A stretch of DNA of 64,000 nucleotides from Synanceia verrucosa (taxonomy: Eukaryota > Chordata > Actinopteri > Perciformes > Synanceiidae): positions 6,269,011 to 6,333,010 of the forward strand of contig CM056564.1 in NCBI GenBank assembly GCA_029721515.1, written 5' to 3'. How positions within the stretch are numbered: position 1 is the stretch's first letter; every line of letters starts with the position of its first letter. The position numbers and the translations under genes are program-made. Below, in pieces: positions 49,361-59,130 of the stretch. A model generated the notes under the pieces. The model ran no database searches and was not told the origin of the DNA. It saw only the letters and a program-made list of their open reading frames with translations.

Positions 49361-52300
49361 CTGATTCGGTACACGTCTGTACAGATTTTGTTCATCCGGA
49401 TAACAGCCATATTGCACTATATTGTCTTTATCTCACCTTAAACTTTCATTTATCTCATTTTTGTCATCCTGTGTTTCTTGTTGTACTTTTTTCATTCTGT
49501 CATGTCATGTGCCAACCACCAAGTAGATTTCCTTGAATGTGCAAACTTATTTAGCAATAAAGGACTAATTACAGCATGCCAGGCATGTAAAAAGTATTAT
49601 ATGGAGAGCTGTCAGTATGTATGTCAGCATGTAAGTAGATTAATCAGATTTCTAATTGGCAACAGAGGCCCTTTGCATGGTTGTACAGTATATATAAATC
49701 CACACTGAATGTAACTGTACTCAGTTAGTGTGTGGTTATTGTGCAGATCAGTCTTTTCAGTCAGCGCAGCCTCAACAGGAACAGAACCTGCCCAGGCAAC
49801 AAATTTAGGGTGTATATCCATATTTGGGGCATATATTCCCATTCATGGTGTTGTATATATTTGGTGCAACACAACACAAGAATGTGATTTACCTCTCAGG
49901 AGAGGAGCTGTCAGATCTCCTTTCCATTACATGGCTGCCATTACGGCCTGGTGGGAGGCGCTATGCTTTTAGAAGAGATGAAAAGGCCTGCTCTTATTGA
50001 CTAGCTCCCTACTATGTGTACTGCTAATGCATACTTCCTGACGCAGCTCCCTTTCACGACTACTCGGGAGGTGGTCAGCCATCGCCTCTGATGACAAAAT
50101 TACAACCCCTTGCTCACGCCCAAAATGAGATTATATAGCGAGGACGCACTACTGCCATGATAAGAGGAGCTCAGGCGCTCGCTTAACGTGAGTCAATTAT
50201 TGCACGTTAGTTAGCAGTTGAGTCTCAATGTCTACAGCAAGATTTTTCACACAAATCTAGAAGAAAAATCATATACTTCTGAGACATGCTGTAGACTTAT
50301 TTGTTACATGGTGTATCTTGATACCGTATGCAATCATACGGTATCAAACATTTAGGTTGCAACTGTTTCCTCTTGCTTTTAATACATGAAATACTATTCA
50401 CAATTATATCATGGCATGTTACAGCCGTGCACTATGATAAAGCCGTGCTTTCGTCTACTCTTCCACTACTGATTGCAGTGACTGAATTAGATTCATCCTA
50501 TACATTGATTTTCTTTCTTGTGTTTTGTAACACAATTGCACCTTTTGGCTATTTACATCCTTGTGGCCCCTAAACAGCAAAGAACAATGGTGAAACGAAA
50601 AGTGGAGCCAATTATTTTAGTACCAGCACACACATGTTGTCTATTGAATAAGCACTGAGAGATTGACCCCGGGAACGCTGGATTTACTGGTACAACGCCA
50701 GGTTAGCTGGAGGGGAGGGTGGATGACTAACTGTCCATCAACTCAGAACTATACATTTCATGTGATGCACTCCAAGGTGCCTTGAGGAGTTGTCATTACA
50801 CATTTGTATTCAACATTACTCACCAAGGCTGTGTATCCTGAAGCCCTAAAAACATGTGGAGTGCATTTCCTACCTCATAAAAGCTTTGCAAAGCAGCTGT
50901 CTTTTTCTCGTCTTCTGATACTGACTCTTACATTGGCTTTCACAGCATGTTGCTAACAATAGCTACTGACGTAACCGCTACGTCAAAAAATAAACTGTGG
51001 GTAATAGAAAGTGAAAATAAACTTATTAATTGTGTTGCTGAGAGTTAGATGGAAATATTCCACTCATAGCTGTACACTATATTTGAATGCCATCTGGCAC
51101 ATAACCCCTCATAAAGTTGTGAATTGTTATTCTTACACTTTGTTTTTTGTATGGATTAAAAGAAAGAGATATTGTGTTTCAGTGAGCTTTAGAAATGCTG
51201 GCAGGTGGATTTTGTTACCTTTAGCTTGATGCATATTAAACTACGTTAGCGGCTGCATATAAACTTGGCAGTGGCATCAATCTGCTGAAACTGAAAATAC
51301 ATTGAGCTAACTGGAAGCACAATAACATAACCAGGTATAAACACATTGCTGCACAGAGGGAAAGAGACGTTGTGTAGCACTATGAATGCTGGTGCATGAC
51401 GGCAATGCTGCAAAAGACATGCAGACTCAGCAAAACACGGCATGGATTAAAAAACACAACATCATTCTCTAAGGCATCGGAGCTTTTTGGAGGACAGATT
51501 TGGCTGGCTGAGTAAATGAGTGACACTCACTGTTCCTCAGTGGAAGCGCTGCAAAGCTGTGAGACGACTATAAACACTCTGACACACACACACACACACA
51601 CACACTGGGGAAGTTAAAGAAGTTACGTGATACACAGCAAATTCAATATCTAAAAGACAATAAGGTGGATTATTTGTGCTTGGGTCACTCATTGCTGTTA
51701 TGAACGGATGCAGCTGCAATCTGGTGGTGGTGAAGTTTATTTTTTTCCATCAGTCCATGTAAGCTCTCACACTCTGGGTATCTCTCCATCAGATGGCTAA
51801 AGCAAGCTCAAGGAAGCAATAACCACCACTGTGTCTCTTGACAAATACAATCTTATCTGTAAGTAAACACATATTATGTAATTTCCCTGCATCTCATTTA
51901 TGTATGGAAGGTGCAAACCATGCTAACTTTCACTTTCTTGTCAAATAAGGTCATAGAAAGGTTTTTATCGCTGCATATACACAGTACAGTTTTTTTTTCT
52001 TTTTTGGAGACTGAAGAACTGTAGCTCTAATAATGCATAACACATTTCCATAAGGAAAACTTATATTTTAGAGAGATAACCTCCACTCCTGCATTGGATT
52101 GTGACAGACAAAGGGATATTGTTTTACAAAATTAAGAAGTCTGGATTTAAAAATAACAAAAAGCTTTTCCTCCACAGTAAAGTATAACTGTGTGGAACAA
52201 ATGCATCTTTAAAGGCTGAAAACACACTTTTATCTTGCCTCAACAGAAGAGACTTTTTATGTATATATTCATATTTGTGATGAGATTGCAGTGACACTAG

Positions 52301-53060
52301 CTGAACTACACTAGAACAGCCGACTCCATGTCATTGTTTTTGGTCCTGTGGGCATTTTAGGGACACTATAAAACAGCGAGAGACACTTTTTAGCAGCCCA
52401 GGGAGCATTTAGTCTTTAGTTTCATTGTCAATCAACAGTGCACACATCTCATCACAAACACCTTTCTGCTGTCACAAATCCTTCTACAGTACTTCTGTCA
52501 TCTCAGGTGAAGATATGGAGGGGTCAGAGTTCACCATGTAATTCTGCAGATATACAATAAAGAAGAGCATGTGCAGCGTCTTGCTATTGTTCACAGTCCA
52601 TCAGCTGGCTCAATAGCCTTAAGGTCATCCAAAATATTTAACATGTAGTTTACGGCTCCCTTTAGAAATATTATCAAGCAGTTAACCTTGCCTGACAGGA
52701 TGACCCCTGTGGGAAATGAAGCGCCTAGTGTCTGGTCAATAGGGTAATTATGTCAGTGAAGGTCATACTGCAGTGATTTACATAAAAAAACCCTAACAGA
52801 CACACAGTCTGGATGGTACAGTCCATCCTAACATGTACTGCTGATAAGCAAGCGTGGAAATGATTGTGTGGAGTAGATACTTTCAAACTTTTAATTATCA
52901 TTGTTACAAGGGTGTGTTATCTCAATGAATTTCAATGGCAGTTGAGAGTCATCACTTTATTCTCATAGTGAGTGGGAGCAGCAGCTCAAATGTGGGCAAT
53001 GGTGAAGTACTTTACTGGAGTATTTAATGTTTGTTTATACTGAAATCTCATTTCACATCT
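49361..53060. other. Non-coding sequence with one CA microsatellite
   Basis: 49361-49560 may be LINE 3' UTR remnant. The rest is AT-rich with no supported exon. (CA)n lies at 51582-51605. Confidence 0.4.
51582..51605. repeat. (CA)n microsatellite
   Basis: About 12 CA units. Confidence 0.9.
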
Positions 53061-53067
53061 TGATTAT

Positions 53068-53119
53068 GGTATATATATATATGTATATATACACACGTAT
53101 ATATACGTATATATACGTA
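53068..53119. repeat. Imperfect (TA)n/ACGTATAT microsatellite, Tc1 landing site
   Basis: TA repeats with interspersed 'cacacgtatatatacg' end exactly where Tc1 copy B begins. The last TA (53118-53119) is the left target duplicate. Confidence 0.85.
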
Positions 53120-53170
53120 CAGTCATGGAAAAAATTATTAGACCACCCTTGTTTTCTTCAATTTCTTGTT
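53120..53170 (+). repeat. Tc1 copy B left terminal inverted repeat
   Basis: 51 bp, perfect inverted match to 54675-54725. Confidence 0.95.
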
Positions 53171-53399
53171 CATTCTAATATCTGGTACCACTAAACGTAT
53201 AATACAATGAACACAACAAAAATGCAGCTGGTCACATAATACTTTATGTCCTATTTGACATTCTTAAGCTTAATTGATTCCCAGGGTATATAAGAGGCCA
53301 TTTCATGTCACAAGCAGCACTGCACATGCAAAGGCCTAGAGTGGTTTCCTGCTTACATTCAAGCCGTAGCACAACTCAGAAGTTGTCAGCTCTCACATA

Positions 53400-54427
53400 A
53401 TGCCTAAAACAAAAGAATTATGTGAAGCAACAAAGGCAGCCATCTTGGCACTGCTGGAAATTGGCATGAGTGAGAGACAGGTAGCGAAAAACTGAAGATC
53501 TCCAAGACAGCCGTTCATTTCAACAACAAAAACAAGCTGAACATGGCACTACCAAATTGCTACCTGGCCGTGGCAGGAAACGTCTTTCTACCCCACGAGA
53601 TGACCGTGCACTCATCCGTTCCTGTGTCAGGAATCGTCGTCAGACCTCCAGGGACCTTAAAAATGAGTGGGCACTGTCGAGAAATGTGACTTGCTCGGCA
53701 AGGACAGTTCGAAACCGACTTGTTGAAGCTGGTTTGAAGTCACACAGAGCACGCAAGAAGCCCTTCATCAATGAAAGGCAGAGGAAGGCCCGGTTACTCT
53801 TTGCTCGAGACCACAAGGATTGGACTGTTGATGATTGGGCTAAGGTTCTCTTCAGTGATGAATCCAATTTTGAATTGATGCCCACTCCAGCCAACTTACT
53901 GGTTAGGAGGAAGCCTGGAGAAGCTTACAACCCAGACTGTCTTGCCCCTACAGTAAAACATGGGGGTGGATCAGTCATGATCTGGGGTTGTTTCAGTCTG
54001 AGTGGAACAGGGCAAATGCAATTGTGTGAAGGCCGAATGAACCAGGTCAAGTACAGGACTACCCTTGAAAACAGTCTTCTTCCATCAGCTGGAAAACTCT
54101 TTCCTGCCTCGAATGACTGGATTTTCCTAAAAAGACAATGCCCCTTGCCACACGGCAAGGTCAGTTAAAGCCTGGATGGAGAACCACAACATTCGCACCA
54201 TGCCTTGGCCTGCTCAATCACCAGATCTTAATCCAACTGAAAACCTGTGGAAAATCATCAAACTCAAAATGGAGAACCACAAGCCCAAAAACAAAGAAAA
54301 TTTGTTTGAATTTGTCCAACAGGAATGGGCTGCTGTGACAGCAGAACAATGTCAGAAGCTGGTGGAGAGCATGCCAAGACGCATGGCTGCAGTCATCAAA
54401 AACAATGGTTATGCAATCAAGTATTAA
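53400..54427 (+). pseudogene. Tc1 DD34E transposase, three frame breaks
   Basis: Same protein as in copy A. The ATG is at 53400 and TAA at 54425-54427. Relative to the intact frame, the A run at 53487-53491 is one base short, the A run at 53528-53532 is one base short, and an extra T lies at 54128. As a result the N-terminal DNA-binding part, the central part (53557-54168, containing the first catalytic Asp in VLFSDES) and the C-terminal part (54176-54427, containing the catalytic Glu in NPTENLW) are in different frames. The break at 54128 falls just before the second Asp, so no single product carries the full triad. The copy is inactive as written. Confidence 0.92.
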
Positions 54428-54674
54428 CTCTTGTGTGTATCATGTGTTTAAAGCAAACAGAAAAAAAAACATGGAATGCTTAAAAGTAGTGTTTTTGGCG
54501 GTACAATGCCATAGCTATTGATGTAAGAATTTAAGTAATTTTGGTTATTATCAAGAAAACCATGGAAAATGAATAATCCTTAGTTCTTAAATTAAACTCT
54601 CATGAGCTATTTTTGTTGTTATCATTATAATTGTCCAAACAAATGTACCTTTAGTTGAGCCAGGCATTAAAATT

Positions 54675-54725
54675 AACAAGAAATTGAAGAAAACAAGGGT
54701 GGTCTAATAATTTTTTCCATGACTG
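54675..54725 (-). repeat. Tc1 copy B right terminal inverted repeat
   Basis: Perfect inverted partner of 53120-53170. TA follows. Confidence 0.95.
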
Positions 54726-54727
54726 TA

Positions 54728-55200
54728 TATCATTATAGTCTATATGAAATAACCACACAGCAATATGTTTGTAAATAACAAATGAAAAGTCCAGAGTATT
54801 TTTCTCAGACTTGAGAACAACAATGAACATAACACTTTTGAGTGAAATCACAGAGAGAAAAATAAATACATATGCGCTTACAGGCCAAAACACACTATAC
54901 AACATTATTTACAATGTTGCCCAGCCTTACTTCATGCTTCCACTCCACTGCATTTCTGATGGAAATGTTATGATTTTTGCTCTACATTAATCAGTGAGCT
55001 ATAGTTACTTTACAGATAGAAAAATGTGTCAGACACATGAGCAGTTTGTAAAATAATATAAAATATATTACTGATTGAATTATGTATTGAGGGTAACATC
55101 ATGTGGCTCAATCACTGAGCTTGACTACTGAGGTATTTCACTTGAGTATTCAAAGTGTCACATTTATTTAACAGTTACTTGAACATCTGTTATGTGAACC
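54728..55200. other. Non-coding AT-rich sequence
   Basis: Nothing recognised. Confidence 0.4.
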
Positions 55201-55640
55201 TCTGCCTCTCTTGTCTTTTTCTCCAGGCCTTTGTATTGCTGATGCCTTGCAATCCCTGCCATTCTCTACCTGTCCACCAGATGGCATCAGACATCCTCAC
55301 CTGTCCCAGTCACCTGACTCACATATGCACCTGTGTCTCATTCCCCCAATCAGCCAGTCAGTGTGTTTCCCAGCCCCTTCTCTCCAGTCAGTGCTACCAC
55401 CTGCTCCCATGTCCTGTCCTCCTGGATGTGTTCTGGACTGCCGTCTTACCGCCACCTTGTAAGCCTGTTCCTTACCACTGCCTCCAGTAAATTTCCTTTC
55501 ATTGTACCAGCATGCTTTGTGTGTGTGTGTTTGCCTGCATTTGAGTCCCCCCCCTTCTGTTCCCTGAATTTACCAACTGTGACACCTATGATGAGCGTAA
55601 TAAAATCTGGCAGTGTATAAAATAAGACTCTCACCTCAGC
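55201..55640 (+). repeat. C/T-rich retroelement UTR or LTR-like segment
   Basis: Strand-biased 'cctgtccca..cacctgac' sequence closing with 'tgcctgcatttgagtccccc' and then 'gtgacacctatgatgagcg'. Similar closings occur in fish retroelement UTRs and at 4480-4500. Three overlapping plus-strand frames of 83-111 residues (55155-55620) have only low-complexity Cys/Pro/Ser content and are not called as genes. Confidence 0.4.
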
Positions 55641-56299
55641 CTGCTACCACATTAGAATGCTGTTTACACGCATCACTAATAACTATCCAATAATATATAA
55701 CAATACAGTGTGACAGGAGCCAAATGTACTTTTATACTTAAAGGTGGACTTTTTCTCGAGTACAGTCAAGGCTTTTAATAGAAATGGAGAGATTTTACTG
55801 ACTGGTAGTAACAAAGGATAGTCTTCCTTTTCATGCTTAGGTGACAATAATCCAAATTGTGAGATACATAGTAATGTAATACTTGTTTATGATTAGTTTA
55901 GGTATATGAAAAAGATCTAAATATCCACTGCTGCTTACATATTCTTCCAGGCTCCTCACCCCAACACAATTAAATGCTGTGAAAAGGGACATTTGGAAAG
56001 AAGTAGCCTGATTTAACTGAGCTCCCTGCTTAATTGGCGATTGGACACCAATCCCAGGCCATATGCTCATAAGATCAACATAGGCATTAATTAGTAAAAA
56101 CGTAATTTTCCTGACAACGCCAGTGGCAACAGCTTCAAGGCAACAGTGTCAATTTTAACGACCAAATTTTTCTGACCAGAAAACAGGTTTGAGGTAAAAA
56201 AAAAAAAAAAAAAGTGGAAAAACCAGGGAGAGAAATAATTGAAAGATGTTGTTTTTGCAAACCTCTTTGTAATTTCTCAACAGGTCCACAGGGGGTTTG
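55641..56299. other. Non-coding sequence upstream of the promoter
   Basis: AT-rich, with an A run at 56197-56213. Nothing recognised. Confidence 0.4.
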
Positions 56300-56309
56300 G
56301 ACTAGACCA

Positions 56310-56572
56310 TCTCTGCCCCTCCCCTCTACGCCTCTTTCTGTCTCTCTCTACCTCTTTCTCTTCCTCTTTCACTCTTCCTCTACCTCTCTACTTCACTCTG
56401 TCCTCCTTTCTCTCTCTTTCTATCTCGCTCTCATCCTCTCCCTCTTTCTCTTTCTAACTCTCTCGCTCTAATCTCTTTCTCTCTTCCTCTACCTCCCCCT
56501 TTACCTCACTCTCTCAACCTCCCTCACTCCCTCCTTCCCTTTCTCTCACTTCTTCTCTCTTTCTCTCTCCGC
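56310..56572 (+). repeat. Polypyrimidine (CT-rich) tract
   Basis: About 260 bases that are almost entirely C and T on the plus strand ('ctctctctacctctttctct' and similar). It sits immediately upstream of a CpG-rich leader. Such tracts can be GA-factor-like binding or structure-forming (H-DNA) promoter elements. That role is inference. Open frames inside it are artefacts. Confidence 0.8.
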
Positions 56573-56876
56573 ACAAAAACCTGAACCGAAAGCAGTCGGC
56601 TCGCGCGCTCTCCGTCTAATTATTCCCCCCTCGCGCAGCAGAGCACGGGCTGCTGTAAGCTCCGCACTACTTTCCATCTCTTATCCCTCCGCACTGCGAA
56701 TCCGTGAGGTTGCCGGCTCTCTCTGGCGGTCTTACCTACACCCAACACCCGGACAGGGCGTCTGTCAGTGCGCGCACGGGTGGCGTGTTTTGCGGTGCCT
56801 CAAGCAGACGACAAATGCTGCAGAGCCGAGCCCTGTTACCCCAGACCCGCCTGGGAGGGAGCCACGCAGAGCAGTG
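56573..56876 (+). promoter_or_regulatory. CpG-rich promoter and 5' leader
   Basis: The most CpG-dense part of the gene-bearing region ('tcggctcgcgcgctctccg', 'cccctcgcgcagcagagc', 'cagtgcgcgcacgggtgg'). It abruptly follows AT-rich and CT-rich DNA and leads directly into a coding exon. No TATA box is seen, in keeping with a CpG-island promoter. The transcription start is not defined by sequence alone. It contains the uORF at 56815-56877. Confidence 0.7.
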
Positions 56877-56877
56877 A
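56815..56877 (+). CDS. Upstream ORF (20 codons) overlapping the main start
   Basis: ATG at 56815 opens a 20-residue frame (MLQSRALLPQTRLGGSHAEQ). Its TGA stop at 56875-56877 shares its A with the main ATG (TGATG). The uORF start context is weak (C at -3, C at +4), so scanning ribosomes would often pass it, while those that use it stop exactly at the main start. This arrangement suggests translational damping or reinitiation control. It matters only if transcription begins upstream of 56815, which the long CpG-rich leader makes likely. Confidence 0.5.
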   Translation: MLQSRALLPQTRLGGSHAEQ

Positions 56878-56961
56878 TGGGACAGTTTTCTGGAGGATGC
56901 TACCTGAGTTTCGGCATCCTCGTGCTTCTCGGTTCTCAAGTCCCGGTCACGTTAACGAGAG
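56877..56961 (+). CDS. First coding exon: signal peptide of an unidentified secreted/membrane protein
   Basis: ATG at 56877 has G at -3 and G at +4, a good initiation context. The 28 complete codons read MGQFSGGCYLSFGILVLLGS followed by QVPVTLTR. The hydrophobic core CYLSFGILVLLG and a small-residue region are typical of a cleavable signal peptide. The frame then meets AGAG|GTAAGC, a strong splice donor, with the donor GT at 56962 and the codon split in phase 1. Phase-1 junctions after a signal peptide are typical of extracellular-domain genes such as receptors, adhesion molecules and secreted factors. The rest of the gene lies to the right, beyond a first intron of at least 2 kb and probably more than 7 kb. 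I do not recognise the gene. Confidence 0.7.
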
Positions 56962-57690
56962 GTAAGCAGCGCATGCTGTTATCCCACGAGGGGGTCTCAG
57001 TGGTCCAGAGTAAACAGTGTGTGGACTGACAGGGCTGTGTTTGGGCTCTGGACAGTGATGCTCTCACCGGTGTGAACAGTCAGAAAAGTCAGACTGCTTT
57101 AATTTGACAAGTTTGTATTTGCAATGCGCACGAGCTGGCTGAGCGCGTGTGGACTCATTTTGATGTATGGGTGTTTATTTTATTTTTTTATACAAAAAAA
57201 GAAAGAGCAGGTTAATTTGAAATTCAAAATCAGTTTGGTGAGCAATTTCGGTCAGATAAGAGCTGAGATAAAATCCTGCGCTGCCCTTTAAGGTGTTTTT
57301 TCATGTCATTATTATTCAGTATCTCACCCACAACCTGCTGCAAGCGAGCAAAGCTTTGAGACAAGTTTGGTTTCCTTTTTTTTGTCATTTCTTGCTGCCA
57401 AAGTCAACACATGTTGGCACTTGCTGGAGGGTCTCATTAAGCACATGAATTGGTTCATGGAGGGGTTGTGCTGTATGTCATTAGGACTGGAGGAGATGGC
57501 AGCATGCCTTCTTCAGGTACAGTTAGCTGTTGTCTCACACACAGCACAGCCTGGCACTCCAAGCTTGATGATATGGAGATGATGATTGCTTCAGGGCTGC
57601 GTTCCCTTCTGGAACTTGTAGCTGATATTTATGGCTTTGAATTATGTTTTTTTTTTTTTTTATTTCTAATTCCCCAGGCATGTACAAAAC
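56962..57690 (+). other. Start of intron 1
   Basis: It begins with a consensus donor (GTAAGC). CpG density falls away by about 57150. T-rich runs and short open frames follow (57367-57737), none with splice-bounded coding character. Confidence 0.55.
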
Positions 57691-57694
57691 ATCT

Positions 57695-58170
57695 CACTGT
57701 AATCGGGCTGAAACTAGTGATTATTTTCTGTGATTAATCTGTTAATTATTTTCTCGATTAATGGATTCATAGTTTGGTCTGTGAAATGCCAGAAATGGTG
57801 AACATATTGATCAGTTTTTTCCTCGAATGTCTTGTTTTGTCTGCAACTCTGAAATGATTAATCAATTAAATTGTCTCAGCTAACAAATTAATCAGCAACT
57901 CCTTCATCGTGAATATGTTGTTGTTACTCTCTTCCTCTATGACAGTAAACTGAATATCTTTGAGTTGTGGACAAAACAAGACATTTGAGTATGTTATATT
58001 GGGCTTTAGGAAACTTTTTTTTGTTTGCTTTTTACCATTTTCAGAGATAGACCAAACAATTGATCGCTCAATCAAGAAAATAATCAATAGATTATCTTCA
58101 AAAAAAAAAAAACCTCACCAAATATCAAAATAACTGACAACTGACCGATTTAATTCTTGAAGCGCTACAT
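57695..58170. repeat. Two inverted copies of a fish 'gattaatc' repeat in intron 1
   Basis: 57695-57900 opens 'cgggctgaaactagtgatta' and runs in plus orientation through 'tttctcgattaatggatt', 'tttggtctgtgaaatg' and 'tgtcttgttttgtctgcaac'. 57900-58170 reads the same family in reverse ('ttgagttgtggacaaaacaa', 'gacatttgag', 'gatagaccaaacaattgat', 'gaaaataatcaatagatt'). The two halves are thus tail-to-tail copies or a complete inverted-structure element. No coding capacity. Confidence 0.65.
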
Positions 58171-59034
58171 AATGATAAAAGGTCAAGTATGTGTAAAGCT
58201 GTAATCCAACTAGCAGTTTTATTAGCGGTGCACTGTGCTGTATAAAAATGGGAAATGCACACATTGGTGATGTATTCATCTGTTAAATTTGTGACGTAAG
58301 CCTGAGAGAAGATATTATATAAGTGTTCGGCCCATGAACGGATCATCACAAGACCTTTTTCCTTTTCTCCTGGTGGATATGTCCTGACCTATTGACATCC
58401 ATTTAAGCTCGCATGGCAGCGAAACAAAGATGCATTTGCAAGTCAATTAGTTTAACTAGCCCCAAGGTTTTCATTTTTGCATTCCAAGTTCGGAAATTAG
58501 CTTCAACTTTTGAAATTAGCATAGCATAAATATTAGATTATGCATATGTATCTTCAGGGCAACATTGCATGTAGAGATCAAGAGTTTTTTTTTGCATTTT
58601 GTCATTTAAAGTTAGTCTGAAAGGCGTTTTAAATATACCCTTTTGAAACCGACCATACATCACATGAACAGCATTTTCACTGTGGCATTTTTCCCATGAA
58701 AAGCGAGGAGTGAGCTATGCTCGCAGAAAAACCATAATGTTTTGATTGCATTAAAATGTGCATGATGTAGTTTGTATAAGCTGCATAGATATACGTTGTC
58801 ATGCATCTGCCAGGTTATAATGTGGCGTCTGCTATGGCTCTCTGCCAGCCTGTGAAATAAACATTTATGTTGTGCAATAATATGGATGTCAACAGTCAAA
58901 AGTGTTATGCAGAAATTAAATGTTGCAAAGGCAGACTGGGTGAAGCAGTGGATTAAATAATATAAAACATGGCAAAGCTAGTCAGTTATTCTGTAATCCA
59001 AATTTATTCGTCATCTCTTGCAAGGATTGGAGCC
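58171..59034. other. Intronic sequence, nothing recognised
   Basis: AT-rich with no supported feature. Confidence 0.4.
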
Positions 59035-59130
59035 CATCGCTCACCTGGCAGCGTACAATGTGAAGCTCAGCATAAAAAGTGACGAGAACAAACTAACCCC
59101 AGAGGAGAAACCTGGAATCAGAGCCTTCAG
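59035..59130 (+). CDS. Candidate exon 2 (weak)
   Basis: After an acceptor-like 'cgtcatctcttgcaag', the sequence stays open in exactly the phase left by exon 1. It encodes LEPIAHLAAYNVKLSIKSDE and then NKLTPEEKPGIRAF before a possible donor CAG|GTGGAT at 59131. The exon would be 96 nt, symmetric phase 1-1. The frame could instead read on to a TGA at 59167. The peptide looks more protein-like than nearby random frames, but I recognise no domain, and it may be a remnant of an unrelated repeat or gene fragment. Confidence 0.25.

Larger units (their letters stand above)
53120..54725 (+). mobile_element. Tc1/mariner transposon, copy B (near-complete)
   Basis: A 1606-bp plus-strand twin of copy A. 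The 51-bp terminal inverted repeats at 53120-53170 and 54675-54725 begin CAGTCATGG, and TA flanks lie at 53118-53119 and 54726-54727. Most differences from copy A that I found are single-base length changes in A or T runs, plus a few substitutions (for example near 54530 and 54675). It was inserted into TA-rich sequence, the preferred target of this superfamily. Confidence 0.95.

Noticed and set aside
55155..55634. Three overlapping 83-111 residue frames
   Set aside because: Low-complexity Ser/Pro/Cys content of a C/T-rich retroelement-like segment, with no conserved domain.
56736..56939. Minus-strand frame opposite the first exon
   Set aside because: Open because of GC-rich composition. The plus strand has the signal peptide, initiation context and splice donor.
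56790..57029. Longer 79-residue frame through the exon and donor
   Set aside because: It begins at a non-ATG codon and reads through a consensus GTAAGC donor. The ATG at 56877 with a splice at 56962 is preferred.
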